A stretch of 64,000 nucleotides of DNA from Diphasiastrum complanatum (Eukaryota > Streptophyta > Lycopodiopsida > Lycopodiales > Lycopodiaceae): positions 55,695,278-55,759,277 of the forward strand of contig CM055100.1 in NCBI GenBank assembly GCA_029204225.1, read 5' to 3'. Numbering within the stretch: position 1 is the first letter of the stretch; each line of letters starts with the position of its first letter. Positions 11,034 through 22,639 of this stretch are shown piece after piece. The notes under the pieces are model-generated. The model searched no databases. It saw nothing but the letters and a program-made list of their open reading frames with translations, and was not told where the DNA came from. The position numbers and the translations under genes were made by a program.

Positions 11034-11872
11034 TGTCAAAAATGGTGAACTCTTGCAACTTTGTCGCAACACGAACACGAAGTGAAGGTTGAACGAGAAC
11101 AATCACGACAGTCAACGTGCCTTGACTCGAAGCATGAACGATTCGCGAATCATAAACATACCTCCAGGACCGCAAACCGCAAAGGGATGCAAAACGAAAG
11201 ATTACAAAAGAAACAAAAAGAACGAAGGCAAACGAAGGAAACGAAGCAAATGAAAGGGAATCCTTCGCGCTGCCAGCTGGCAGCTCAGCGGGCTTGGAGT
11301 CGTAGATTTCACGCTCAGGTGAAACGAGTGGCAACGACGGAGACTAACTGATTAGTTGATTAGCGTTAACTAGTCTTGTGATTTTCGTGTTTAAGCCATC
11401 TTGTAAACTCCACACAATGGAGATATAAACTATTCTCTCTGAATCATAAATAAGATAGAGTGAAGAGAATAGATAGAATTTCTGTAAGAGACTGAGAGAG
11501 AGGTAGCGAATAGGGCAGAAGAGAAAAATACTAGAGTTGTGCATGAAAGTTTGCCAACGAGCAGAACACAACGAAAGAGCAGAGTGTCATTCCGCCAACG
11601 AGCGAGACACTGACGATCTCGCTCTAAAAATTAAACTGATAATACAGTCGCTCTATTTTCGTGCTTCTCCTTGTCTTGTGTCGTCTGTCTTGATTGCTAG
11701 AACAAAATGTGTTTTGTGATGTGTAGTCGAGTGTCTAGGTTCCTGTAAAAGCTTCCGCGTAAAAGAAAATTCAAAGAAACGAAATAGTTCGCAAATACGA
11801 GACAAAAACGAAAACAAAGAGGAAACAGTTTTGCCTTCGCGAAACCGAATAGCGTTTTCTACTTCCGCAGCA
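11034..11872 (+). repeat. 5' LTR of element B
   Basis: It starts TGTCAAAAATGGTGAAC and ends CTTCCGCAGCA, immediately followed by the PBS. A plus-strand TATA-like GATATAAACTATT lies near 11420, with AATAAG just downstream. A purine-rich U3 block carries repeated GAAGGCAAACGAAGGAAACG words. Confidence 0.92.
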
Positions 11873-11890
11873 TGGTATCAGAGCCCACAG
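11873..11890 (+). promoter_or_regulatory. primer-binding site of element B
   Basis: TGGTATCAGAGCCCA follows the LTR without spacer and is complementary to the 3' end of plant initiator-Met tRNA. Confidence 0.92.
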
Positions 11891-11937
11891 GTTATCACTA
11901 CTGATATCCTAGTAGTGATTCTTCTAGACAACACAAT

Positions 11938-12760
11938 ATGGCTACAACAATCCAAACAAGAGTAGTAATCAGTCTTGATGGCGCAAATTACAAAATCTAG
12001 AAATTCAAAATCAAAACACTTCTGAAGGACAAAGGCATCTGGTCGGTGACCAAACTCTCAGAGGTGCAGCCTCTAGAGGGAGACCTGAGGAGAGCTGAAT
12101 GGATCAGAAAGGATGAGCGCGCAATGGTGATCATCGTTTTGTCCATAAATGAAAATCTACTCATGCAGATTGAAGACTACGAAAGCAGCCATGCAGCATG
12201 GGAAAGATTAAAATAGAAGTATGAAGTGAGGACTGCAGCTTCAGTCATGCACTTTCACAATCAGTTGTAATCCATACGATGGGATGGCAACCAGTTGGAT
12301 CAGCACGTTGAGAAGATCAGAACGATCTTCACTCAACTCGCTGCATCAAGAAAGGAGCACTAGGTCCCAGCACCACAGCAGCTGATGTACTTCATGAAAT
12401 CTCTACCGAGGTCCTATCAACCGCTGAGAATGCTCATACTGAGTCTACTAGATATGACGTTTGACAAAGTAGTCAGTCTTGTCGCTGATGAGAGTCGAAG
12501 GAGAGAGAATCAGTGATCAAGAGAAGGCTCTCTTCGTGAAAGGAAAGAAGAAAAACAAGAACAAGACAAGATTCGAGAAGATGAAGTCCTCGAATCAACA
12601 ATCTTCTTCCTGCAATCATTGGCACAAACCAGGCCATACGGCCAACAAATACTGGTTCAATCCAACAATACCTTGCATGCACATCAAGAAGAAAGGGCAT
12701 TCTGCATATGACTGCATATTTAACCCAAAAAGAAAGAACAAAGCTGAAAAAGCTAATGTC
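11938..12760 (+). pseudogene. copia B gag with five nonsense codons
   Basis: From ATG at 11938 the frame reads MATTIQTRVVISLDGANYKI and continues through MQIEDYESSHAAWERLK and QHVEKIRTIFTQLAA. Stops occur in this frame at 11998 (TAG where Trp is expected), 12214 (TAG), 12268 (TAA), 12361 (TAG) and 12514 (TGA). Each is one C-to-T or G-to-A transition from a sense codon. A frameshift near 12500 leads into the nucleocapsid region (CNHWHKPGHTANKYW, then CMHIKKKGHSAYDC), which has two degraded CCHC-like knuckles. Inactive. Confidence 0.85.
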
Positions 12761-12779
12761 GCAGAGTCATCAAAGGATG

Positions 12780-14171
12780 TTGACAGAGGTGACGAAGCTT
12801 TCACGATACTTGATGAAGCTTCAACGAGCTACACTGAACACGACTACGATGTAGTCATTGATTCAGGAGCAACATCTCATATAACCTACAACAAGAAGGT
12901 CTTAATCGACTTCAAAGATCTCGAAAACAACAGAGCAGTGATTCTAGGTGATGGGAGCAGACACGATGTCAAAGGCATCAGCACTCTACAGCTGGGAACA
13001 CTGTCAGGCCAAGCAGAGGTGCCAGGAACACTCTATGTGCCCTCACTCAGAAAAAATTGTTGTCTGTTTCCAAGATGACAGATCTTGGCATTCGAGTTTT
13101 GTTCGACGACAACACTTGTCGCATGATCGAAAAGATGACAAACAAGTTGTTGACGGTCGGATGTAGAAAAGGAAACCTCTATTAGGCCAAAATAATCAAC
13201 AACTCTGATAACATATTAAATGCATTAGAAAATGAAGATCAAATCTGGCATAGGAGAATGTATCATCTGAACATGTGGAGCCTGTATGACATGAGTAGAA
13301 AAGACATAGTCACAAGTCTTAGGATCTCAAGGCCCGAAACTGAGTTCAGAAAGGTCAGAAAGGCAAGCAGCATCAGAATCCATTCACACACAAGGGAAGA
13401 AGAGCCAATGAGATTCTTGAGCTCGTCCACTATGATGTCTGTGGACCGATGAAGATGGATTCGCTCTCAGGTTCAAGATAATTTCTGACGTTCATAGATG
13501 ATTACAGCCTAATGACCACGATCTACTACTTAAAAAAGAAATCCGAAGTGCTTAATTCCTTCAAGAAGTTCATGGCATTTGCAGAGCGACACACCTCAAA
13601 AAAGATACAGATCCTTAGATCTGACAACGGAGGTGGATACAAAAGCAAAGAATTCTCAAGATTCTGCAAAGAACAGGGGATTGAACACCGGTTCACTCCT
13701 ACATACACACCAGAATACAATGGTGTTGTAGAAAGAAGAAATAGAATGCTAGTCGAAGGAGCCAGATGCATGATGGCACAGACTCAATTGCCAGGTCAAT
13801 TCTGGACTGAGGCAATAGCTGCAGCCGTACACCTGCAGAACAGATCTACAACGACATTGCTGGAAAACAAAACACCATACGAAATGTGGACAGACAGAAA
13901 ACCTGATCTGACATATGTACGAGTGTTTGGATGTGCAGCATACAAGCACATTCCAAAAGAAAAAAGAAACAAGCTCGATGACAAATCTGAACAAACAATC
14001 ATGGTTGGCTCCTCGAACGAAACACATGTCAGGCTCTACAACCCAACCACAAAGAAGGTTGTTTCGAGTAGAGATGTGAAGTTTGATGAGTCTACATTCC
14101 CTGGACTGAAAGACGAAAGAGGCCATGAGATCTTCACACTGCTGCCCATTCAAGAGGGAGATCGAGGATAG
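12780..14171 (+). pseudogene. copia B protease and integrase
   Basis: The protease signature VVIDSGATSHIT lies at about 12853-12890. After a frame change near 13075 come the GAG_pre-integrase region (QIWHRRMYHLNMWSLYDM) and a damaged HHCC zone. The integrase core (13512-14171) shows LRSDNGGGYKSKEF and the PEYNGVVERRNRMLVEGAR block with the catalytic Glu. It then reads FWTEAIAAAVHLQNRS, KTPYEMWTDRKPD and VRVFGCAAYKHIP. The last 660-bp frame is uninterrupted, but the whole protein is not. Confidence 0.87.
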
Positions 14172-14443
14172 ACATCAGATTAGAATGCAGAGCCGCAGAC
14201 TCCAGAGTAGCAGGAAGCAGAGGATCAACCCCACGAACAAGAAACGTTCGAGCAGCGATGAAACGAACCTAGAAGGTCAACGAGACAAAGAATACCTCCA
14301 GACTACTACTTTGACAATCTTCAATGGAGCGAAGACACGCAGTTCGAGTATTGCAGCTTCACTGAAGAGCCAACAACATACCAAGAAGCTATCTAGAGTC
14401 CGGAGGGAGAATTCTAGAAGCAGACAATGTCAGAGGAGATCGA

Positions 14444-15950
14444 GTGGATGAGGCGAAACGAGGCATGGACATTAGAGCCACTACTAGAAAACAGAAAATA
14501 GTCGACTGCAAGTGGGTGTACAAGAAAAAGATGAAATATGATGGCACCATTGGCCACTACAAAGCAAGGCTTGTCACGAAAGGCTACACGCAAAGATATG
14601 GTGTTGATTATTTTGACACATATTTGCCCATGGTCAAGACGACAAGCATAAGGCTACTCCTTGCATATGCCACACAGCACAATCTGGAAACTCACCAAAT
14701 TGACGTGAAAACAGCCTTTCTCCACGGAGATCTAGACGAGGAAATCTTCATGAAACAGCCTGAAGGCTATGAAGACCCCGACAATCGACAATATGTCTGT
14801 CGGTTGTAGAGATGCATCTATGGTCTAAAACAGGCATCACGAGCCTGGTATAAAAAGCTTGATGGTCTTCTGAAGTCTCTAGACTTCAATCCTACTCAAC
14901 CATACTGCAATGTCTACATCAAAAGAGTAGGAAAGGATTTTGTGATACTGACCATTTTCATGGATGATTCACTAATGATAGGAAACTCCTTGATGCTGAT
15001 CAAAGACATAAAGAGTCAGATTTTTGAAAGCTACAAAATCACAGATCTTGGAGAAGCACGAAATGCCTCGGGCTGGAGATTAGAAGAAATCAAACAAAGG
15101 GCGAAATGCACTTGAGTCAGTCAGAATATGCCAGAAAAGTGCTAAAGCAGTACCACATGATGGACTGCAAAGAGAAAGCCACACCAATGATAGCTGGAGC
15201 CAAGCTCAAGAAGCAGGATTGCCCAAAAATGGAAGAGGAAGAACAGAAGATGGCAGGTATACCCTACCAAAACTTAATCGGTAGTCTGATGTACCTCACA
15301 ATTTGTACCAGACCCGATTTAGCTTTCTCTGTTTACGCCTTGAGCCAATTCTCTTCCAATCCTGGCCTAGCACATTGGCAAATGGCCAAACGAATCCTAC
15401 AGTATTTGAAGGGTACCCAGAATATGGGATTAACCTATGGAACTGAAAACAAAGAAAAAGGATTCGAGTTGCATCACTATAGTGATGTGAGCTGGGCGAG
15501 CTGCAAAGATGACAACAAGTCCATTACTGGAGGATGTACAATAGCGTGCGGAACTGCAATCAGCTGGATATGCAAAAACCTTGGTGGCTCAATCTTCTTG
15601 CGAAGCTGAATATGTCGCAGCTTCGAAGGTGGCGAATGAGGTAGTGTGGTTGCAGATGATGTTGGAGGCAATCAAGATACCATAAGAAGGGCCAAGCACG
15701 ATGATGATGGACTCTCAGAGTGCCATCTATCTGTCCCAAGATCCTGTCTTCCATTCAAAGACAAAGCACATACCTCTGAAGCACCATCACATTCGAGATT
15801 TAGTCTTGAAGGGAGAGCTCCAGGTCCAGTACATAAAATCAGAAGACATGATTGCAGATCTGCTCACAAAACTGCTCGACAAGCCACTCTTTGCCAAGCA
15901 AAGAAAGGCAATTGGATGAAACGTACAAAACTGCAAGGTTCAAGAGGGAG
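14444..15950 (+). pseudogene. copia B reverse transcriptase and RNase H
   Basis: RT begins in KIVDCKWVYKKKMKYDG, then KARLVTKGYTQ, THQIDVKTAFLHGDLDEE and QPEGYEDPDN. A TAG follows at about 14807. Beyond it come CIYGLKQASRAWYKKL and FMDDSLMIGNS where copia RTs have Y-V-D-D, so the catalytic box is altered to F-M-D-D-S. A frameshift near 15060 leads to MHLSQSEYARKVLKQY and YLTICTRPDLAFSVYALSQF. RNase H follows (HHYSDVSWASC, MMMDSQSAIYLSQDPVFHSK, MIADLLTKLLDKPLFAKQRK). The frame ends at 15919, before the polypurine tract. Confidence 0.88.
15941..15950 (+). promoter_or_regulatory. polypurine tract of element B
   Basis: CAAGAGGGAG lies directly against the TGTC start of the 3' LTR, the normal plus-strand priming site. 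Confidence 0.85.
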
Positions 15951-16811
15951 TGTCAAAAATGGTGAACTCCTGCAACTTTGCCGCAACACGAACACGAAGC
16001 GAAGGTCGAACGAGAACAATCGCGATAGTCAACGTGCCTTGACTCGAAGCATGAACGATTCACGAATCATTCGTGAATCGTAAACATACCTCCAGGACCG
16101 CAAACCGCAAAGGAACGCAAAACGAAAGATTACGAAAGAAACAAAAAGAACGAAGGCAAACGAAGGAAACGAAGCAAACGAAGCAAACGAAGGGGAATCC
16201 TTTGCGCTACCAGCTGGCAGCTCAACGGGCTTGGAGTCGTAGACTTCACGCTCAGGTGAAACGAGTGGCAACGACGGAGACTAACTAATTAGTTGATTAG
16301 CGTTAACTAGTCTTGTGATTTCCGTGTTTAAGCCATCTTGTAAACTCCACACAATGGAGATATAAACTATTCTCTCTGAATCATAAATAAGATAGAGTGA
16401 AGAGAATAGATAAAATTTTCTGTAAGACACAGAGAGAGAGGTAGCGAATAGGGCGGAAGAGAAAAATACTAGAGCTGTGCATGAAATTCTGCCAACGAGC
16501 AGAACACAGTAAAAGAGCAGAGTGTCATTCCGCCAACGAGCGAGACACTGACGATCTCGCTCTAAAAATTAAACTGATAATATAGTCGCTCTATTTTCAT
16601 GCTTCTCCTTGTCTTGTGTCATCTGTCTTGATTGCTAGAATAAAATGTGTTCTGTGATGTGTAGTCGAGTGTCTAGGTTCTTGTAAAAGCTTCCGCGCAA
16701 AAGAAAATTCAAAGAAACAAAATAGTTCTTGAATACGAAGACGAAAACGAAAACGAAGAAGAAATGGTTTTGCCTTCGCAAAACCGAACATCGTTTTCCG
16801 CTTCTGCGACA
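15951..16811 (+). repeat. 3' LTR of element B
   Basis: It is a direct repeat of 11034-11872, ending TTCTGCGACA. It differs by scattered substitutions and small indels, for example an extra CGAAGCAAA copy near 16180 and an extra CATTCGTGAATC near 16070. Confidence 0.92.
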
Positions 16812-17276
16812 ATTGCGAACCTTTGTGAAAACACAGTCAATGAATGGACATAATTGTCTTCGCTTGTGCAAAAAGGATCAAAGCATGCATAATGCTCATA
16901 ATGTAATTCTCCAACTGCCGAAGTACTCAAACAAAGAATAAAAGTCAAGCCCATAAAATTTTACTTGATCATCATCCTCGTTGCAACCAGTATTGTAGAT
17001 CTTCATCCATTCTATTAATCCTTCGACCTCTGTATTTGCCCACATCCAGGTTCAGCGCTTAAAGCATTTCCTCAGAACTCCTCTTGCTGAAAGTCCAACA
17101 TCATCCTTTCCAGCTTTCCCAATACAGTACCTATTCATTTGTTGTCATGTTGGCCAGTCTCCCTCCACTACTACGAACCTGAAGCCATGGTTTGTATCAA
17201 CTTCTGAGAAATGAGCTTCCGCCATTCATAGAACACGTGTGTTCCATGAGAGGCCTCTCCTAGCATCGACACCTTC
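16812..17276 (-). pseudogene. erythromycin-esterase-like pseudogene, upstream fragment
   Basis: Read on the minus strand in changing frames, the order matches the erythromycin esterase family. The family signature GEASHGTHVFYEWRKLISQK (about 17260-17200) comes first. Then HGFRFVVVEGDWP, MNRYCIGKAG, WMWANTEVEGLIEWMK and VKFYGLDFYSLFE follow. After a shift and probable deletion come HYEHYACFDPFCTSEDNY and VHSL. Two in-frame TGA codons and at least two frameshifts are visible. Insertion of copia B at 16811/11034 separates it from its downstream part. The intact enzyme hydrolyses ester bonds with a catalytic Glu/His centre; a macrolide substrate should not be assumed in a plant. Exon start near 17276 is a guess from an AG. 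Confidence 0.72.
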
Positions 17277-17658
<382 letters not shown>

Positions 17659-18800
17659 TGTCGGAAAGTGGTAATGCAAAAGATAGGTCTAGCTCGAAAA
17701 GAAAACCTTTTGTGCATGGCGGAATAAACTATCTTCATCTTTTCAATGCATGACTACGCCTATCAATTTCAAACAAGACAATAGTGATAGAAATTGTGTT
17801 TGAACTTATAGTAACTAACTTTGAAATCGTCAGTACTACAGTGATTACGTAGCCAAACAATTAAGCATTGAAGATTATCAGACAAATAATTAGTCACGAA
17901 GAAAGTACAAAAACGCATACAGTCTGAGACGAAACTAAACGCAATAAAGAATAGTATTGATTCAAAATGAAACAAAAGTAAATGAGTACAATAAGTTGCA
18001 GATTGAAGCCGTGTACTCTATGCTATCTCTGAGCGGCTAAAAATGAAAGTCTGAATTAATGCGCAATGCTGATGAGAAGTAGTGCAATAGCAATCTCTAA
18101 AACAACTCTAAGAAGTGAGCTAGAATGCTCAGGAGTCTTCAAGCTCGTAGGCTTGAGAGAGAGAGCTAACTATTCAAACGATTCTGATAATTCTGATTTT
18201 CAATTAATTAATCTGTATGAATATGAACAACTATTTATACTAAGAAATTAGGTCGTCAATTGCGATCGCCAGTTGGCTGGTGATCCGTTGGCATCCATCC
18301 GATCCTTGTCATTGATTGTTGATAAATGGTGAAATTGGCCGTAAACGTTCTGTCTGCATAAATGGACCAAAATTGTAGCTCTGCAGAAATGAACTAAAAC
18401 AGCCACGGGCAACACTATCGGATTTTTCGCAAAATGGCAAAAAAGCCGAAGGTGCCCTTAAATCTTATTTAGGGTTGCCCCACACTTTGCCAGAGTCATT
18501 TCCTTAACATTTGAGGCTCTTTGGAAAAAGCGAAAAATGCAAAAAAGGCGACACTGCATTTTTACACGAGATTTCTGTCAGGCAAAAAATGCGAAAAAGG
18601 TGACACTGCATTTTTACACGAGATTTCTATCAGGCAAAAAATGCGACGCTATCGTGAACTCCGTGTAATTCTGCAGACTGTTTAAAAACACTTGTAATTC
18701 TACAGACTATGTAAACACACGGGAAAATCCATAGAACTAGATAAACAATGGATGAAGATTAAAACCGATTAGACGATTGGTAAGAAGGAGAATAATCCAA
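17659..18800 (-). repeat. 3' LTR of element C
   Basis: It starts TGTCGGAAAGTGG and matches 22751-23939 through AGGAGAATAATCCAA. The final CA is missing at the inner edge, and RNase H coding abuts it directly, so the usual coding end and polypurine tract are deleted. A minus-strand TATAAATA lies at 18239-18232. It has one fewer GGCGAAAAATGCGA-type U3 repeat than the 5' LTR. Confidence 0.9.
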
Positions 18801-19976
18801 TGCTTTAGTAAAAACATTTGCTGTCATATCTTGTGTTCTACAGTACTGCAATTTGACCTCTTCATTGAGAACTTTGCTTCTGACGAAATGATACTTCAGT
18901 TCAATGTGCTTACTCCTGGAATGAAATATAGGGTTGGCTGATAAAGCGATGGCACTTTGATTATCACAAAATAATGTCGTCGGAGCATATTGTTTCAGAC
19001 CAATATCTAAGAGTAAGTTCCTCAACCAAATTGCTTCCTTTGTAATTTGAGAGGCTGCGATATACTCTAATTCAGTGGAAGATAGAGCTACCGAAGATTG
19101 CTTGCGACTGTTCCAGGAAATTGGACCATTGTTGAGCAAGAATGTAAACCCAGAAGTAGATTTACGAGTGTCTACATATCCTACCCAACTCGCATCTATG
19201 TAACCACTGAGGAAATTGAGTTTGTTGTTGTTGACTGCTCCATAACAAATGCAAAAGTCCATAGTAGCTTGAAGATATCTCATGACTCTGATAAGAGCCT
19301 TCCAATGTGTTATACCAAGATTAGTCATAAACTGATTGAGAGAGCTGACTGCAAAAGCTATGTCTGGTTTGGTACAGATCATGGCATACATAAGAGATTC
19401 TATAATAGAATGGTAATGATACTCACGCATCTGCTGCTTCTCATGAATTGTTTGGAGACACTGGTCCTTTGAAAATCTGAGTACGGGTTCCATTTGTGAG
19501 AGAGCTAACTTGCAATTGATCAGATTGTATCTAACTAAAATGTTGTAGATGTACCTTTGTTGTGTAATGTAGATCAACTTTTGTTTTCTGTCTCTGTAGA
19601 TTTGTATACCAAGGCATAAATGAGCTTTGTCCAGATCGGTCATGTCAAATTTGAAAGATAGCATTTCGATAACTCCATTGAGATATGTTGTTTGTACATC
19701 CATTTGATGTATTTCCAAATCTGCTGTAGCGACAAATAATAGCAAAAGTCAAATAGAAGAATGCTTGACTACTGGACTAAAGGTCTCAGTGTAATTGACG
19801 TTGTATACTTGAGAAAAACCTCTAGCTACTAGTCGTGCCTTTCTTCTGTTGATGTTTCCATCTGTGTTGTACTTGACTTTGAAAATCCATTTGCAATCAA
19901 CTACGTTTCTGCTAGTAGGTAATTCGAGAATTGTCCACATCTGGTTCTTGATAAGAGATGAATACTCTTTATCCAT
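18801..19976 (-). pseudogene. copia C reverse transcriptase / RNase H lacking the YVDD block
   Basis: The N-terminal RT part (19976-19749) reads SRNVVDCKWIFKVKYNTDG and ARLVARGFSQVYNVNYTETF. After a stop and shift comes IHQMDVQTTYLNGVIE, which is joined in frame to LSFKFDMTDLDKAHLCLGIQ. The intervening 70-80 residues with the GLKQ and YVDD motifs are absent. Then follow MICTKPDIAFAVSSLNQFM and RNase H with GYIDASWVGYVDTRKSTSGF, SSTELEYIAASQITKEAIW and DNQSAIALSANPIFHSRSK. The frame ends by running into the LTR after MTANVFTKAL. Confidence 0.88.
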
Positions 19977-19985
19977 AGCTTCTTT

Positions 19986-20258
19986 TCAGAGATCTGAGTC
20001 AGGTTGACTGAGTGCCTCTTGGACAAACGTCGATTCCTGAACAAGATATGCTCCAGACTTGTCAATATATTGGTTAGGTGGTCTGCTAGTCCTTGAAGAT
20101 CTTCTAGGTAATACAAGAAGTTGATCGTTTCTATCATACTGTAGTTGCTGAACTGCAACATCATCATCTTCTGATCCACCATTCATTTGTTGTTTGTCGA
20201 AAGTAGAAGAGCTTGGACCTTCAATGGGAATAGTCGCCTGCGAAATTGGAAAGTTCAA
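19986..20258 (-). pseudogene. copia C integrase-RT linker
   Basis: A minus-strand frame of low conservation that contains LPRRSSRTSRPPNQY, the usual basic linker between integrase and RT in copia polyproteins. Confidence 0.7.
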
Positions 20259-20262
20259 AGTG

Positions 20263-20566
20263 TCAAGAGAATCTGATAGGTCAGCTACATGGGAACTGCC
20301 CTTTCCTCTGAGGTCTTGAAACTGATCTTCGATGAAGATGACATCCTAGCTAGTGAATATCTTCGACTCGATGGGATCGAACAACTTGTAGGCTTGATCT
20401 AAAGTAGTGTAGCGTCAGGAGAATCTAACAGGTCGGCTACATGGGAATTGCCCTTTCCTTTGAGGTCTTGAAACTGATCTTCGATGAAGATGACATCCTA
20501 GCTAGTGAATATCTTCGACTCGATGGGATCGAACAACTTGTAGGCTTGATCTGAAGTAGTGTAGCT
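20263..20566. repeat. 152-bp tandem duplication within copia C pol
   Basis: TCAAGAGAATCTGATAGGTC (20263) and TCAGGAGAATCTAACAGGTC (20415) begin two copies ending at GTGTAGCG and GTGTAGCT, with only about seven differences. The period is not a multiple of three, so it breaks the polyprotein frame. Confidence 0.93.
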
Positions 20567-21170
20567 GATGAAAACACACTTGATACTCTGGAAGTCCGAG
20601 CTTCTTTCTAAAATCATGAGGTATCTGCACAAAAGCAGTACATCCAAAAACTCGTAAGTTTGATAAAGAAGGTTTGGTACCTGTCCAAACTCTGAATGGT
20701 GTTTTGTTTGAGAGGCCTTTAGTAGAACATCTGTTCTGAATATAGGTTGTTGTTGAAACAACTTTAGCCCAGAAGGACTTTGGAAGTGTTGCATGTGATA
20801 ACATGCACTTTGCCGATTCAACTAAGGTTCTGTTCTTTCTCTCAACAAGACCATTTGATTGAGGCGAATAGGAAGTGATGTATTGTTGCTCAATGTCATT
20901 GTTAAGGCGTCCTTGAATTCGTTGGAGATGTATTCTCCCCCGTTATCTGATTCTGTTTAATGAAATAAACAACTGTTCTTCTGGATAATTTGTCAATAAA
21001 GGTAATGAAGTACTTTGCATAAGTCCACATATATCTGTATGAACAACATCTAATAGATCTTTTGACGCATGCATATGGTTTGCTCTAAAAGTAATCCTAG
21101 TCTGCTTTCCAAAAAATGCAACTATGACAGACAGGGAGATCGACCTTACCAGAAGGATAGTCGAGATCAA
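20502..21170 (-). pseudogene. copia C integrase
   Basis: Minus-strand pieces read DLLDVVHTDICG (about 21060), a damaged core with KYFITFIDKLSRRTTVYFIK, then at 20804-20502 LPKSFWAKVVSTTTYIQNRC, LSNKTPFRVWTG and LRVFGCTAFVQIP. A deletion around 20930-20960 removes the SDNGGEY block with the second catalytic Asp. Confidence 0.82.
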
Positions 21171-21791
21171 GGACCATGGATTGTTTAGTCATGTTCAAAA
21201 TAGATGCATGATTCACGTGTACTAAGCGATGATGCCATAATAATGCTTTATTGACAAGAATAGAGGTTTTCAAGGTTTGACTGGACTCAGAATAACAATG
21301 TGCCAATCTATATAAGTATCTCTGCTTCTTGCCGAGTGCAAGGATCTTGTTACTCCTATCAATAATTTTGCATTGATCATATTCGAATTCTACCTTATGA
21401 CCTAGATCTATAATTCTACTCACTGATAACAGATTTATAGAGAGTTTAGGAACATATAAAGCCTTTGATAGCAATTTGAATTGATCATGCTGGAATCGCA
21501 ACCTTACAGTACCTTCACCTTCAATAGTGTGAGTACTATTGCCCCCAAGATGAACAAATTTCTTCGTGATGTAAGGAGTGTAGAAGTTGAAGATCTCACA
21601 TTGATTGGTCATATGTTGAGTTGTTCCAGAATCCAGAAACCATGAATCATCCAAAAATGCGCTTTGATCTTTGACCATGAATGTGCCTTCGTCTTTGCTT
21701 GTTGATCAAGTTGCTTGGCTGCATTCTTCGCTTGGAAAATTCGGCAATCCTTGATCTCATGGTTATTGCGCTTGCAATACTTGCAAAACAC
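21097..21791 (-). pseudogene. copia C zinc knuckle, protease and pre-integrase
   Basis: At 21791 a CCHC knuckle reads CKYCKRNNHEIKDC with the C-X2-C-X4-H-X4-C spacing intact. The next frame (21678-21097) carries the protease WFLDSGTTQHMTNQ (D-S-G), a fold through LYVPKLSINLLSVSRI, and GAG_pre-integrase NKALLWHHRLVHVNHASI with LPVCHSCIFWKAD. The 193-codon frame is uninterrupted, making this the best preserved segment of the element. Confidence 0.88.
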
Positions 21792-21938
21792 CTTCTTCTT
21801 CGACTGTGGATTCGATGATTGTTCTTGACCTTAAGTCTATTTCCGATTCGTTGAAGTCTTCTTGGAGCTTTTCTGCTTCTGTCGCTTTGAGCCTTTGTTG
21901 ACAAATAGAACTTGAGAGGAAGAAGTAGACAAAGTGTC

Positions 21939-22500
21939 TTAACTTCTTCTATTGTCTTCTTGCAGCAACATAGTGATAACTCTAGTAAGAGTTAAATCTA
22001 AATGTGTCAATATGATCATCACCCAGTTCTCATATGTAGAGGGCAAGCTTGAAAGCAATGTCATAATTGCATCTTGATCGTCTATGACTGATCCGACAGT
22101 GGCCATCTGTTGCAAAAGATTCTTAAACTGGCTAATGTGACCTTGAAGAAAATCACTAGTAGACATTTTGAATGTGAAGAATTTTCTTCGTAGATGTAAC
22201 TTAGTAGTTACGTCTCTCACGTCATATAGTGAGTTCAAAATGTCCCAAACGTCTCTTGACGTTTTAGCTTCAGCTATGTGTCCAATCTGTGTATCTGATA
22301 TATTGAGGAGAATAAGTGCGAAAGCTTTACCGTCCTTCGATTTTCACTTTGAGTCGTCGTATTCAGGTTTTACTTCTGTACCTGTAACAACATCCCATAA
22401 TTCGCTGGCAATTAACAAGGTCTTCATCTTTAATTTCCATGAATGATAATTGGATCCATTCAACTTGTCTGTGATAAGACCAGCTTTACTTTGAGATTCC
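21939..22500 (-). pseudogene. copia C gag
   Basis: On the minus strand from about 22500 it reads DKLNGSNYHSWKLKMKTLL-like sequence, then KHSS/VMDVRD and (22238-21939) VRDVTTKLHLRRKFFTFKMS, HISQFKNLLQQMATVGSV and IMTLLSSLPSTYENW. It has the same capsid type as element A. At least one frame change and stop lie near 22240-22350. Confidence 0.8.
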
Positions 22501-22639
22501 ATCTGGAACTTAGTTTGTTGATTGTATCGATGACACTATGATGTGGTAATGCCAACAATAAGAAATCAATTCTCTGATACTGAAAGGTTTGAAAGAACTG
22601 AAGAGTATGATATCAATTTGATATCGCGAAAGATATGAA

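Larger units (their letters stand above)
11034..16811 (+). mobile_element. Ty1/copia element B (plus strand, both LTRs)
   Basis: Two near-identical LTRs (11034-11872 and 15951-16811) flank, in order, PBS, gag, protease, integrase, RT and RNase H. A polypurine tract AAGAGGGAG abuts the 3' LTR. At least five nonsense codons in gag, several frameshifts and a stop inside RT make it inactive. The 5-bp flanks (CATAG left, ATTGC right) do not match, so the original target duplication is lost or the ends were altered. It is inserted in an erythromycin-esterase-like pseudogene on the opposite strand. Confidence 0.93.
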
